Shown here in pieces: positions 32,640 to 43,847 of a stretch of DNA of 64,000 nucleotides. The first letter of the stretch is position 1, and each line of letters opens with the position of its first letter. A program made the position numbers and the translations under genes. The stretch is from Odontocerum albicorne (lineage: Eukaryota; Arthropoda; Insecta; Trichoptera; Odontoceridae): positions 5,146,001 to 5,210,000 of the forward strand of contig OX463849.1 of the NCBI GenBank assembly GCA_949825065.1, in the 5' to 3' direction. The notes beneath the pieces are model-generated. The model was not told the DNA's origin, did no database searches, and worked only from the letters and a program-made list of their open reading frames with translations.

Positions 32640-33124
32640 CTGTACCCTAGAGGATAAACCACGGGAGTCACATTTTACCCCAGAGTATAAACGACGTTGC
32701 ATCATACAATTCATGTATGACGCATATGACGTTCATCCGCTAGGGTGCTAAGTGACTTCCGTGGTTTATCCTTTAGGGCAGTCGTCTTCAAAGTGGGGTA
32801 CGCGTACCCCAGGGAGTACGCGAGTCGATACTTGAGGGTACGACAAGTGACAGAAAAAATAAGAAAAATTATTCAAGATAAACAAATACTAACTAATATT
32901 TTTAAATTCCACGATCATAAACATCAAATAGACGCGGAATTGACAGCAATTGACATTATTTAATTTAACTGCCAATTCATTACATTTTTATGTTACCAAA
33001 TATGTCTAAAAAATGTAGTGCGAACCCCTATGTACTCGTATATTCAGGGGTTCGCACTGTAAATTTCTTCTTTCTTAGGGGTACGCGATCAAAAAAGTTT
33101 GGAGACCACTGCTCTAGGGTACAG
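32640..33124. mobile_element. MITE with 32-bp inverted ends, split by a hAT-like MITE
   Basis: Without the inner insert, its ends face each other. CTGTACCCTAGAGGATAAAC, then CACGGGAGTCAC, mirrors GTGACTTCCGTGG, then TTTATCCTTTAGGGTACAG. ATAT lies on both sides (32636-32639 and 33125-33128) as a likely target duplication. It is about 150 bp, non-coding, and of unknown superfamily. Confidence 0.75.
32779..33111. mobile_element. hAT-like MITE with 8-bp target duplication
   Basis: The left end is CAGTCGTCTTCAAAGTGGGG. The right end, inward, is CAGTGGTCTCCAAACTTTTT. The duplication is CTTTAGGG (32771-32778) against CTCTAGGG (33112-33119), with one mismatch. CAG-ends followed by TCTCCAAA and an 8-bp duplication are hAT signatures. 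The open frames across it are incidental. Confidence 0.8.
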
Positions 33125-33399
33125 ATATTATTAAAATTATTATTATTTATTATTAAAAATGAAAAAAAAAATTTTTTAATTTCAATTAACAGACATTTTC
33201 CTGGGTTAAATTCCACATAACCATTTTTTATTTAATATTGAGAGAGTTTCTAGAATTAAATTCCACACAACCATTTCCTAATCCTAAAAAAAATCGTTAA
33301 CAAATGGAAAAAAAGCAACGCATAAAATCAACTTTTCCTAGGAGCTAAGAAGTTTCACTTCTACCGCGCGAGAGTCTCACGCATCTGTTTTTTTAGTAT

Positions 33400-33955
33400 G
33401 GAGACATTATTTCAGAAATATTATTTTAATGATTCAAAATTGAGATAAAATGATGAGAAAACACTTATAGTAATACTTCTTTGTCGTGACTTAAATGCAG
33501 AGGAATGTGGCTCACAAATTCTTGAGAAAAATATGGCAGTGGTTTCCCATTGTCTTTTTGGTGGTTTCCCGTTGGATTTATGTTTCAGATAAACAAAAAC
33601 GCTCTCTCAGAGGACTTTTAAATGTATTAAGAATATCACCAAATATGTAAGATACTGCAGCCTAGTCATTACCCAATCGATGCAATCTGGAATATTTGAT
33701 ATAGGTTTTACCCAATTATATCATTCATTTAAAAAGGTTATTCCGTGTGCGAGTGATGATGTTTTTAACGTTCTTCGTTCATGAATACGATGTCAAAAAT
33801 AATCTTAATTCACGATGGCGCAAATAATTTTCTAGTACATTTAACAAAGTATGTGAATCAATTAAGGGTTTGCCATTTTTACCATTAACAATTTGTACAC
33901 ATAACATGTGCGTATTCCTTTTCTAACGCTTAAACCGTTATATCCTAGTTTATTC
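33400..33955. other. Unassigned sequence
   Basis: I recognise no gene or repeat apart from 'accgcgcgagagtctcacgc' (33362-33381). That flank is shared with the GC1 copy at 35823. Confidence 0.4.
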
Positions 33956-33956
33956 A

Positions 33957-34031
33957 TAAAAGATGTTTGATAACACCTAGTTTGTAACACGCTTATCTTG
34001 CAGCCCGGGTTCAAATCCCGCTGGAAACCAG
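33957..34031 (+). mobile_element. tRNA-derived SINE head (partial)
   Basis: GCCCGGGTTCAAATCCCGCT contains a perfect polymerase III B box, GGTTCAAATCC. The A-box half is degraded and the body is replaced at once by a T1-B element inserted at TTAA. Confidence 0.5.
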
Positions 34032-34032
34032 T

Positions 34033-34671
34033 TTAACCCTTCCCTTACGGTGATAAAAATAATACGCGTGCTCCGGTGTTGGGTAGTGAGTACGCAATAA
34101 AAAAATAGCGATTTTAAATCGGAAAAATAAGAACATTCATAGATAATCCCCTTAATTAATTATAATTGAAGTTAAAAATTATAATAATTGAGATTGATTT
34201 GCTGAAAACATTAAAAAACCATCTGAAAACATTAAAAAACGCTCACGGAACGGGCGTACGTCTAGCCAATTTGCAAGCCTAGAGGCTACTAATGGCGCGG
34301 AACGTCAGTCGCATACCCCGGCGCTTACGCCTTTGCTGGCGACGTTGAGACAATTCAGCTCCTCGCAATTCAGTCTAGTATGCAAGAGTGAGATGCGAAT
34401 ATAGTGTCGCGCTTCCCGCATACTATTCACCTATCGTCAAGACGAGGCACTCGCAGCGTTTAAATGTGAATTTGTTTTCGATCTTTACAAAACACCTCGA
34501 TGTAGTCTATAAATTCTGATTATTATTAATATTATTTTTTAAATCAATGCGTAAATATATTATGGAGGAATACCTTAAATCTTAACCTTGTATTTATAAT
34601 ATTTATAGAGATATTGATGGTTATTAGAAGCAACGTGTAGAAGATACCCAACACAGGGAAGGAAAGGTTAA
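34033..34671 (+). mobile_element. T1-B TTAA MITE, complete
   Basis: It starts TTAACCCTTCCCTTACGGTG and ends GGGAAGGAAAGGTTAA, with subterminal GTGTTGGGTA inverted at both sides. At 639 bp it has no transposase. It shares the layout and ends of T1-A, while the middle (for example 'aacgggcgtacgtctagcca') is different. The two subtypes look like relatives of one piggyBac-type autonomous element. Confidence 0.88.
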
Positions 34672-34727
34672 AAAAAGGATTATGCCTGGTTTTCTCTTAA
34701 GGTTTTTTTAAACATATAGTATTTCTA

Positions 34728-34855
34728 TATTGGTTGAAAGATTGGTTGAAACCTGGTGGATGTATTGCCAGATGGCAATACACCCACCAGTTTTTTTTTT
34801 AACCTAGCGAGTTTATTGCCATGTGGCAATCTCTTCTGGCAGGTTGTGCTGCATA
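34728..34855. mobile_element. Two S1 SINE tails, head to head
   Basis: A plus-strand tail contains a perfect hairpin: GGTGGATGTATTGCCAGATG with GGCAATACACCCACC. It is followed by a T run and a minus-strand tail, 'tttattgccatgtggcaatc'. Confidence 0.6.
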
Positions 34856-34871
34856 CAACGAAAAAGTAATA

Positions 34872-35820
34872 TAATACAATACAATGGGTAAAATTTATAC
34901 TCAGGTTGTGAATACAGCATCGAAAAAAAACTTTTTTCATGATAGCGTAAATAATGGTCCAGTTTTTTTAACAAAAGTTTGTTAATGTTTTCTTTAATAA
35001 TCTGGACATTTTTAAACGGGCAATTATTGACTTGAGTTATGAGTTATATTATATTTTACTTATAGTATAAAAAGTTTCATGAGCTTTCAAGTCCGACCGA
35101 CAATGCTCAGCGCATCAATTCAAAAACACAACGCATAGAAGAAATGTAGGTCGCATGTGTTTCAACTTGCTACAGGAGGGGTGGGATTGCCGACATCGCA
35201 ACTCTAGTATGGAAGTAGCTTTGACCCGGTGACCTTTTCCACAACGGATATACGAGGTCAGTACTTTGATCAGAAAGCTTGATTGCCTCTAAAGGCTTTT
35301 ATCTCCCGCCCACAATATATCTATCAGATAGAAGCAGCCTGTTCCATTGATGGATGCCAAAAAAATGTCTTTATTATAAATGTGTTGGTTAGCGAAAATG
35401 AAAATTATAGGTGTTGAAATGACAGATTTGGTTCTGAATGGTTTGTTGTAAAGATATGTTGTTTATATGAGTGTAAGGTAATGTGATAGAGAAAATTATT
35501 TAACAATGTTGGTTTAAATAAAGTATGCAAAGTATGTTGGGAACAAAAAATAAAAAATAATTGTTTTTACAGTGAAGCGTTTATAAAAAAAATATTGTGA
35601 TAGTTAAACCAATATCTGAGAGAAGGGAAGAGAAATATATGAAAATTAATGTTGTAAAATCCGATGTCGTGGTGCTAGAAAAGTGTGATATGAAAAGAAA
35701 ATGCGATGCACGGTTATTTGGCTAGTATTTCTCAAATGATGAGAAAGTTAAGAGGGATATCGAACGGTGTGTAGCGATAAGAAAAAAAAAAAACAGATGC
35801 GTGCGACTCTCGCGCGGTAG
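34872..35820. other. Unassigned sequence
   Basis: I recognise no frame or repeat. Confidence 0.4.
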
Positions 35821-35822
35821 AA

Positions 35823-36045
35823 ATGAAACTTCTTAGCTCCTAAGAAAAGTTGACTTTATGCATTACTTTTTTCCATTTGATAACGATTATTTTTAGTATA
35901 AGGAAATGGTTATGTAGAATTTCATTCAACAAAAAACTCTCTTAATTAAATAAAAAAATATGTTTTTTTTTATGTTTTTAATAATAAATAATAATAATTC
36001 AAATAATAATATAATACACTTAATAATATTAAATTTAAAATTTTC
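35823..36045 (+). mobile_element. GC1 element, copy 3, left end only
   Basis: 'gaaacttcttagctcctaag' then 'aaaagttgactttatgcatt' matches copy 1 and continues into the same TAATAATA core. The outer flank 'gcgtgcgactctcgcgcggt' matches, inverted, the flank of copy 2 at 33360-33390. GC1 may therefore extend further out than the GTGAAACTTCT edge. Confidence 0.65.
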
Positions 36046-36340
36046 CAAAATTATCAAAGGTTTCGACTTATTTGTGGATCCCTGTATTAATTTTTTTGCA
36101 ATAAATTATTTTTTGTAATGTTTATATTAAGTAGATTAAGCAGATTCAAGAAAATTTCAATACTTAATTAAAAATAAAAATTTATTAAAAATTAAATAAA
36201 AATTCAATTCAATTCAATTTAGCAATTAGTAGATTCAAGAAAATTTATCAAAGGTTTCGACTTATTTGTGGATCCTCATATTAAATTTATTGCAGTAAAT
36301 TATATTTCGTAATGTTTATTATTATTATCATTATTATTAT

Positions 36341-36485
36341 TATTACACATGACAAGAAATATACACAATTTGAGAAAAACAACAGATAATTTGATTTGGA
36401 CATACAATTTTAATGGATCTGGGTTTGTTGCCTTTCATTTGTCGTATCCCCAGTAAACTAGGCTTTTGCCTGTATCTCACTGAGG
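36341..36485 (-). repeat. Inverted partner of the repeat at 2301-2450
   Basis: Near-identical reverse complement of 2301-2450, starting at 'tattacacatgacaagaaat' and ending 'ctgtatctcactgagg'. Confidence 0.8.
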
Positions 36486-36823
36486 ATATTTAGCATGAGA
36501 AAAATAAATCGATACTTCTTTCCGATTTTTGATTACACAAAAACAAAACCCCGTTGCACGCTCTCATCAACCTGACAAACAGTGACACTCAACTACAACT
36601 GGAAACATCTTGCGAAATTCAACTCCTCACACATCATCACTCCAGAAAGACCAAAAATATTCATCCCACACTATACAGCACACAATCATAAGAATAAAAA
36701 TTAAAATCAAAACAAAATTAAAACAAAAAAAAAATACACAGAGACACAAATACAAAAACAACCAAAATTAAAACAACAAGAAGAAACCCACACTCACGAG
36801 CTTGCATAAATCCCTTCCACTCT
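36486..36823. other. A/C-rich stretch, unassigned
   Basis: Strand-asymmetric (A and C rich), poly(A)-like runs near 36720. It may be the 3' untranslated part of the minus-strand LINE at 36824 or of an adjoining repeat. Confidence 0.35.
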
Positions 36824-37235
36824 TCATTCATCCTGAAAGCCCAAGTACTCAAAATCCTGTCGCAATAACAACCACGCTCCAATCGACTGTCTAAATGGTT
36901 TTCCTACCTTTACCTTTATTAAATTCGGCACACCATTGTTTGTAATGGGAGCCAAATAAGCATATTGCCTTTGGGCAAAAGAGGTTTTAACTCTAGGGAT
37001 GGTGAACATTTCATTAGTTGCCATGCGTGTCATGTGTGTCTGCTGAATCTGCATCTTCCCTTCCTCTCGATGGTAGTGCTAGAGAATGGATTTGAGATGT
37101 AAATTGGCTATGTTCAGGACCTGACACTCTCTGAAAAGCTCCGCCGTGGGATACCGAGCAGGAAGTTTATTAATTATTTTCACAATCAATTTTTGGGAAA
37201 CCTGCAATATGTGTTTTTGGGTTAAAGTGTTTATA
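36824..37235 (-). pseudogene. Jockey/CR1-group LINE C-terminus
   Basis: From about 37235 the minus strand reads LTQKHILQVSQKLIVKIINK, then LPARYPTAELFRECQVLNIA, a stop, and HYHREEGKMQIQQTHMTRMA. TNEMFTIPRVKTSFAQRQYA then runs to the end at 36824. One in-frame stop near 37085 makes it a pseudogene. 'TAELF...QVLNI..L' and 'IPR.KT...QR...Y..P' are typical last segments of Jockey/CR1-group polymerases. The core is not present. Confidence 0.75.
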
Positions 37236-37345
37236 TTTAGAAGATTTAGCAGTTAGTAGATTCAAGAAAATTTTCCAAATTTATCAAAGGTTTCGACTTA
37301 TTTGTGGATCCATTAAATTTATTGCAATAAATTATTTTTCCTATT

Positions 37346-37832
37346 TTTGTATCAACAGAATGAAATTTGGTGACATATTAAAAACCGGGCTGAGAGAGTA
37401 AATGGGTTTGTTATTTTGTAATCCAATTTTTTTTATTTTGAAAATTAATTAGCAATGTCAGCTGAATCAATGTATATTTTTTCATAGTTCGGAAATTATT
37501 TGAGAATGAATGTTTATACGTCGAAAGTTGTGGTTATTGAAAATTATGATTCTGTGAATAATTGAAGTGTATGAGGGATTATAATACATTCCAGAATTTC
37601 GTTATTTGGGGAGCATACGTATTTTCAAGATATAGTACTAAAGACGAAATATATTTTAAGGCGTGCTGCTGCAAGCAATAATGTCAAAAGTGCAATAAGT
37701 TCTTTTTTTGTCAATACATTAATTTATAAAACCTTCAAAAATTATTATGCACAGTTCTAACATTTGTATGAAATTTGAAGATTTTATAATGTATGAAAAT
37801 GAAGCTTGGTATGCTTTAATAAGTTTTTTTGT
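37346..37832. other. Unassigned AT-rich sequence
   Basis: I see nothing supportable. Confidence 0.4.
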
Positions 37833-37834
37833 CT

Positions 37835-38010
37835 AGATGTACAAGGGTGTGGGCTGAAAGCCCCCCAATGTCCTTACGGTCGGACTCGTCCAATATTAGT
37901 GGGGTGTATCTCGGCCGGGGGAATGTTGTGGTATGAGCCCGGACCTTTTAATGTCTTCTATCTTAAATGTGTTTTCTGCAGTTTATTTTGAGATATATGT
38001 GCGATACTTG
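37835..38010 (+). mobile_element. S2 SINE tail
   Basis: 'gtacaagggtgtgggctgaa', then 'tggggtgtatctcggccggg', then 'gtatgagcccggacctttta' is the S2 body. No tRNA-like head. Confidence 0.65.
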
Positions 38011-38030
38011 GAATTAATTTATTATATATA

Positions 38031-39151
38031 CAGGATGTCCCAAAGGGCCACGTCAAGCCGGTATCGAGGAAGAGGCCAGATTATGACGTTTCAGAATTTT
38101 AAAAAAATTCTTGAAAAAGCCCTATACTTTTCGAGTTATAGGCATTTCTTCGAAAATTGTGAAAGTAGCTACCCTGCGCCAAATGTTTATATACTGTGAC
38201 TACATATTTTATTATTTTAATGGTTGTATCGCAATTCTAGATAACTCTGATATTAGTCGAAGTCAGATAAAAAACAAAAAAAATCCTGCACGTTCAAAAA
38301 AAAAATTTTTTTTGTCCGATCATAAAAATTAATATTTTTTATCAACCAACTTTAACTCATCATACTGTAAAAATAATGTACTCGTACTACGCCAACCTGG
38401 CAAGTTACATTTAAAGTTGGCCTGTTTAGTTAGAATTTCAAAATGGTACAATACATACCTAATAATTTTTTAAAACTAATTTTTAAACAATAATTTCTGT
38501 AATTAAAGATCGAATTCAATAAATTTGAGCGAGACAAACGATATTGCGCATGAACGAGTTAGAGTAAGACAACTCAAGTCACCATTTTTGACAGGAACTA
38601 GCTATTTCATGTCCTACTCTTACTCGTTCGTGCGTAGTATCGTTTGTCTCGCTCAAATTTATTGAATTCGATCTTTAATTACAGAAATTAAGGTTTTAAA
38701 ATTATTTTTAAAAAAGTATTAGGTATGTATTGTACTATTTTGAAATTCTGACTAAATAGGCCAACTTTTGATGTAACTTTCCAGGTTAGTGTAGTACATT
38801 ATTTTTACAGTATGGTGAGTTAAAGTTGGCTGATAAAAAATATAAATTTTTATGATCGGACAAAAACAATTTTTTTTTCGAACGTGCAGGCTGTTTTTTG
38901 TTTTATATTTACTTCGACTAACAGCAGGGCTATCTAGGATTGCGATACAACCATTAAAATTATAAAATATGGCAATTTGTAGTCACAGTATAAAAACATT
39001 CGGCTCAGGGTAGCTACTTTCACAATTTTCGAAGAAATGCCTATAACTCGAAAAGTATAAGGCTTTTTCAAGATTTTTTTTAAAATTCTGAACCGTCATA
39101 AGCTGGCCTCTTCCTCGATACCGGCTTGACGTTGCCCTTTGGGGCACTCTG
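38031..39151. mobile_element. FB1 foldback element, copy 2, intact
   Basis: This is a 1.1-kb near-complete palindrome. CAGGATGTCCCAAAGGGCCA faces its complement at 39135-39151, and the inversion can be followed through 'cttttcgagttataggcatt', 'ctaccctg.gcc', 'ttgtccgatcataaaaatt', 'atcatactgtaaaaataatg' and 'gagcgagacaaacgatatt'. Only about 50-60 unpaired bases remain at the centre (near 38585). Arms are about 530 bases each. No protein is encoded. It could form a cruciform or, if transcribed, a long hairpin RNA. Confidence 0.9.
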
Positions 39152-39281
39152 CACATATATGTTATATGTATGTATACATTGTGTTGCTGTCAAGGAGAAC
39201 CTTTATTTATTTGTTTGAATTAATCTGAGGTGGTATTTGTGGATTTGCTTGTTTTTCTGCCATCTATTTTTTTTCTGTTTT

Positions 39282-39525
39282 TTTTTTCTTCTTATTCTAC
39301 ATGTGCAAGAGTGTGGACTGAAAAACATCTGGTATCCTTGAGGCTGGGCTTGCCCTATATTGATGGGGTGTATCTTGGCCGGGGGGATGTTATTAGATGA
39401 TCCCAGACTTTTTGATAGCTTCTCTCTTTAATATATTTTTTGTTATTAATATGGTTTTAAAGTGTATTTAAATATATTATGTTTATACTATGTTGCTATC
39501 AATAAACATATATTGATTTATTTAT
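39282..39525 (+). mobile_element. S2 SINE tail
   Basis: 'tacatgtgcaagagtgtgga', then 'gatggggtgtatcttggccg', then 'tgatcccagactttttgata', ending 'atgttgctatcaataaacat'. A headless S2 copy, in opposite orientation to the one at 5868. Confidence 0.7.
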
Positions 39526-39880
39526 ACGAATTAATAAAAATACCTCGTAGACGACGAATAACTCATTTTTTTATAATTATTCAACTTGATTCTTAAACTT
39601 AGGGATAAAAGTTTGGTGTTTTCAACAACTCACAGCGTTCAAATTGGACACGCATTAATTGGAAGGGTGGGTTTTATCTCATTATATTTATTAATTTACT
39701 GTCACTTTATTTTCCCTTGGGTTTCATTAAGTTATGTAATTCCAATGGTGGTTGTGTTTTGAATTTCAATATTTTAACTTTAAAATTATACAAAATTACA
39801 TCATCATCCTGTCGTGCAGCCCATGATTGACTATCGTGATTCCCATGATAGATCTTAACGACTCCTCCCTACCTATCTCT
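39526..39880. other. Unassigned sequence
   Basis: It contains 'catcatcatcctgtcgtgca' near 39801, a LINE 3'-end-like motif, and nothing else. Confidence 0.3.
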
Positions 39881-40140
39881 GAATTTGCAGTTCAGAAAAC
39901 GGATATACCATGTATACCGTAAATATGAGTGGAAGGCGTGTAAAAGGGAGACCAAGGAAGTATGGTTGAAACAAATGGATAACATTCTGAAAGAAGGAAA
40001 TGAAAAAAAGTTAGAAAAATTTGTAGAAGTTGTGGTGTGGATGTAGAAGAGGCTAAGGATGTATATTGAGATAGAAAAGTCTGATGCTCTATCCTCTTTG
40101 TCTATCCCGACAGAGAAATATCGTTATCGTATGTATATAC
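39880..40140 (+). mobile_element. LX LINE 3' end
   Basis: 'gtgtaaaagggagaccaagg' corresponds to the GRPRK segment. 'gatgtagaagaggctaagga' corresponds to the DVEEAKD segment, and it closes with 'ctttgtctatcccgacagag'. Stops are present throughout. Confidence 0.65.
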
Positions 40141-40142
40141 AA

Positions 40143-40327
40143 GTACCCGGCGGTAAGTCATACACATCGGGCTTAAGAAAGAGACTGTCGGTTTGTAGAG
40201 CGTCGTTTCTGTCGCACGATGCGACTGACAAATCGCGACGGAACACGTGTATGAATGGTAGAGACGACGCTCTACAAACCGACAGTCTCTTTCTTAAGCC
40301 CGATGTGTATTACTTTCCATCGGGTAC
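40143..40327. mobile_element. E1 MITE with ~65-bp inverted ends
   Basis: GTACCCGGCGGTAAGTCATA at the left and GTACCCGATGGAAAGTAATA from the right lead into identical arms ('cacatcgggcttaagaaaga', then 'gactgtcggtttgtagagcg'). About 60 bp of spacer lie between. The open frame 40059-40349 simply crosses it. A second copy at 60519-61241 carries a T1-B insertion. Confidence 0.85.
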
Positions 40328-41160
40328 TGTGCTTTGTTATAGTTGTTGAGAGTTGTCTTATTGCGTCTCTCACTTAGCCATTTAAATGTATTGTGACTGT
40401 TTTTTTTTGTGCGTTATTCTTATATGCTTCCAATGACCATCAGTATCTACAAACTATCTCATTGGCCACGAGCAGCTCGAATAATTATACGACATGTTGT
40501 AGAAATGTGAAAGGATTATGGGTTACAATCTGATTGGAAACTTTCGATTTATATTAATTATTGGATTTGATCGTAATATTTGCAAAAAAGTGTTAATATT
40601 CAAAGTATAGGCAGTAAACATTCTGATGAACCCCGTTGCTTACAAGAAGAAGAATTTTCTTTCACCTTAAGCTGTTGAACCGAAGGTCGCCATGGATATA
40701 TCATGTTAGTAGATTTCATGTTGATATGCTTAGTGAAGATCATTAAACAAGCACAATACGGAAGAAAACCATTTGGCAGACCGAGGCAGATACTTAAGAG
40801 ACGTGTTGTGTAGTCTTCAAAGGCATGAGAGTTACTGGGAGAAGTTGCAAAAGACTGATTGGTTAAGAGAAAAACGATCCTGGAGGGTTAAGCTCTGCAC
40901 GAGTTTGAATACCATCTAAAGAAGGGAGGCTAGAAGGTAGGAAAGGCTATCAAGTTTCATCAACGATATGATCTTTTTAAGGATTTTGATACTGATAGTC
41001 AATAAATAGCTTGTGATCGAGTATGATTGATGGTCAACCAATCTGTGAATCACTTTTGTAAATAAATTGATGCGCATAGTGACATCTCTTAATACTTATC
41101 AATACTATTCAAATTATTTTCGACATAAACGATCCATAAGGGCAACATCTATTTTTAGAT
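40328..41160. other. Unassigned, with a possible LINE scrap at 40750-40910
   Basis: 'agaccgaggcagatacttaa' and the following 100 bases weakly resemble a LINE C-terminus (…GRPRQILKRRV…). I would not annotate it as a gene. Confidence 0.3.
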
Positions 41161-41166
41161 GATTCA

Positions 41167-42582
41167 GACGAATTTCAAACCGTTTCGGGTAGATCCTGGT
41201 ATGTATTGATAGGGTTTCCCTGGTGATTGGGAATGATTGGCAGTCATCCTAAAAATGAAAAACGCATGTGCGTGTTTTACTTCAGACGAATTTCAAACCA
41301 TTTCGGATAGATCCTGGTATGTATTGATAGGGTTTCCCTGGTGATTGGGAATGATTGGCAGTCATCCTAAAAATGAAAAACGCATGTGCGTGTTTTACTT
41401 CAGACGAATTTCAAACCATTTCGGATAGATCCTGGTATGTATTGATAGGGTTTCCCTGGTGATTGGGAATGATTGGCAGTCATCCTAAAAATGAAAAACG
41501 CATGTGCGTGTTTTACTTCAGACGAATTTCAAACCATTTCGGATAGATCCTGGTATGTATTGATAGGGTTTCCCTGGTGATTGGAAAAGATTGGCAGTTA
41601 TCCTATAAATGGAAGACGCATGTGCGTGTTTTACTTAGGACGAATTTCAAACCGTTTCGGATAGATCCTGGTATGTATTGATAGGGTTTCCCTGGTGATT
41701 GGAAAAGATTGGCAGTCATCCTATAAATGGAAGACGCATGTGCGTGTTTTACTTAGGACGAATTTCAAACCGTTTCGGATAGATCCTGGTATGTATTGAT
41801 AGGGTTTCCCTGGTGATTGGAAAAGATTGGCAGTTATCCTATAAATGGAAGACGCATGTGCGTGTTTTACTTAGGACGAATTTCAAACCGTTTCGGATAG
41901 ATCCTGGTATGTATTGATAGGGTTTCCCTGGTGATTGGAAAAGATTGGCAGTCATCCTATAAATGGAAGACGCATGTGCGTGTTTTACTTAGGACGAATT
42001 TCAAACCGTTTCGGATAGATCCTGGTATGTATTGATAGGGTTTCCCTGGTGATTGGGAAAGATTGGCAGTCATCCTATAAATGGAAGACGCATGTGTGTG
42101 TTTTACTTCGGACGAATTTCTAACCGTTTCGGATAGATCCTGGTATGTATTGATAGGGTTTCCCTGGTGATTGGGAATGATTGGCAGTCATCCTATAAAT
42201 GGAAGACGCATGTGCGTGTTTTACTTAGGACGAATTTCAAACCGTTTCGGATAGGTCCTGGTATGTATTGATAGGGTTTCCCTGGTGATTGAGAATGATT
42301 GGCAGTCATCCTATAAATGAAAGACGCATGTGGGTGTTTTACTTAGGACGAATTTCAAACCGTTTCGGATAGATCCTGGTATGTATTGATAGGGTTTCCC
42401 TGGTGATTGGGAATGATTGGCAGTCATCCTATAAATGGAAGACGCATGTGCGTGTTTTACTTAGGACGAATTTCAAACCGTTTCGGATAGGTCCTGGTAT
42501 GTATTGATAGAGTTTCCCTGGTGATTGGGAAAGATTGGCAGTCATCCTATAAATGGAAGATGCATGTGCGTGTTTTGGTTTA
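41167..42582. repeat. 118-bp tandem array, 12 copies
   Basis: GACGAATTTCAAACCGTTTC starts units at 41167, 41285, 41403, 41521 and so on to 42465, an exact 118-bp period. Copies 1-4 share 'cctaaaaatgaaaaacgcat'. Later copies have 'cctataaatggaagacgcat', so the array grew from at least two founder variants. 'tgattgggaatgattggcag' inside the unit resembles the S1 tail region. Confidence 0.95.
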
Positions 42583-42823
42583 TTGTTTACAAGCTGTTTT
42601 ACTTCAGCAAGTACATAGTTTTAACAAATATAACCGAAATTTATTTAAACAAGGATATCCAAGTTTCAAATATATCGCTGGGATTAAATTGCTGCAGCTT
42701 TTTGACAAACAAAGAAAACGCAATATTTGTGTTGCTTGATAGCGATTTAAAAATATATGACAGATGTTTTATGAGCAACAGAAGATTGTAAAATATAATC
42801 TACGAATAAAATAGAATTGAAGC

Positions 42824-42895
42824 CATCAGGAATCGAACCTGAGCCACCTATTTGCTTAGGTTAAATGATTATCGTTAGACGGCGAATGTAAGAAC
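42824..42895 (-). mobile_element. tRNA-derived SINE head (minus)
   Basis: On the minus strand it reads TTCGCCGTCTAACGATAATC, and GGCTCAGGTTCGATTCCTGA, which includes the B box GGTTCGATTCC. The acceptor ends do not pair, so it is not a tRNA gene. Confidence 0.55.
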
Positions 42896-43845
42896 TTGAT
42901 TTATTTACTCGTATAAGTCCACAAGATTGTCTTATATGTATAAAAGGGAAATACGATACAGGGGTACGACAAGTAGACATTCTGTTACCAGTATTATTTT
43001 TTTTGTGTCATGAGACAGGACCAACTTAACTCACAATATATGATTGGAAAAGCATAAACTTTCACGATATTCCATAATTTTTAAAAAATTATAATTAAAA
43101 TAGAGTATTTATTGTAAGTATGGTTCATTCCTTCGTAATTGATTTGTAGTTTGAATATTGGTCCAATTTTCATTCTAAGTTTTGAATAACTAAGCGATTC
43201 CACAGAAAACATTGTAAATTTAAAAGTGGAAATTATTCGTAAAAAAATAAATCGGTTTAAATTTTTTTAAATTTTTGTTCACTTGTTTGAAATGGTTTTA
43301 CATACGAATTTATTAAATTAGAATTTTCATTTTGACAGTTTTTTCCATGAAAATATGCAAATTTGTAGACAACCTCTTTTACCGATACAATGACTTGTTT
43401 CAGAGTATTTAATTGGATTTTGATCTCTTTGAAAATTCAATTATTCGAGAAAAGTTGTTACATCTCGATTTTTTACTTCCAACGATTTATTTATTCTTGC
43501 AATTTTTATAAAATCTTTCAAAACTTATTATAATCCGAAGAGATATTTCAAATCATAATACAGTTTAAAAACTTGAGAAGTAAAATATAAAATATATATT
43601 TTTATAAATTAACATTGAATTCTGTCCGTTTTTACATTGTAACTGGTATTTTTGATATTTTGCATGGGGTTATCCAAAAGCCGTAATCTTATGATATTAT
43701 CATCATCTTTGAGCTGGAATCCAATATTTATGTTATTTATTAATTTATATTTTGACATAGCTTACATAAACAGGTCAAAACTCAATATATTCAAAAAATA
43801 AAGCTTAAAAATACACATGCAGAAGAAAACAGTTGTTCAAAAAAA
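42896..43845. other. Unassigned AT-rich sequence
   Basis: I recognise no genes or shared repeats. Confidence 0.4.
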
Positions 43846-43847
43846 AA

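Larger units (their letters stand above)
32424..33358 (-). mobile_element. GC1 element, copy 2, inverted, carrying nested MITEs
   Basis: It opens GTGAAACTTCTATAGG and closes with the complement of GTGAAACTTCTTAGCTCCTA. It is thus an inverted counterpart of copy 1 and forms with it a roughly 2.5-kb interrupted inverted repeat. The MITE at 32640-33124 sits in its AT-rich core. Confidence 0.65.
36046..37345. repeat. Dispersed ~70-bp repeat, three copies
   Basis: 'atcaaaggtttcgacttatt' followed by 'tgtggatcc' and 'ttattgcaataaattat' occurs at about 36053, 36247 and 37283. Two copies are preceded by 'agattcaagaaaatttt'. Class unknown. Confidence 0.75.

Noticed and set aside
32745..32963. 72-codon frame across the hAT-like MITE
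   Set aside because: It starts outside and runs through the MITE end. It is a chance frame.
36046..37345. A tandem array
   Set aside because: The three copies are widely and unequally spaced with unrelated sequence between. They are dispersed repeats.
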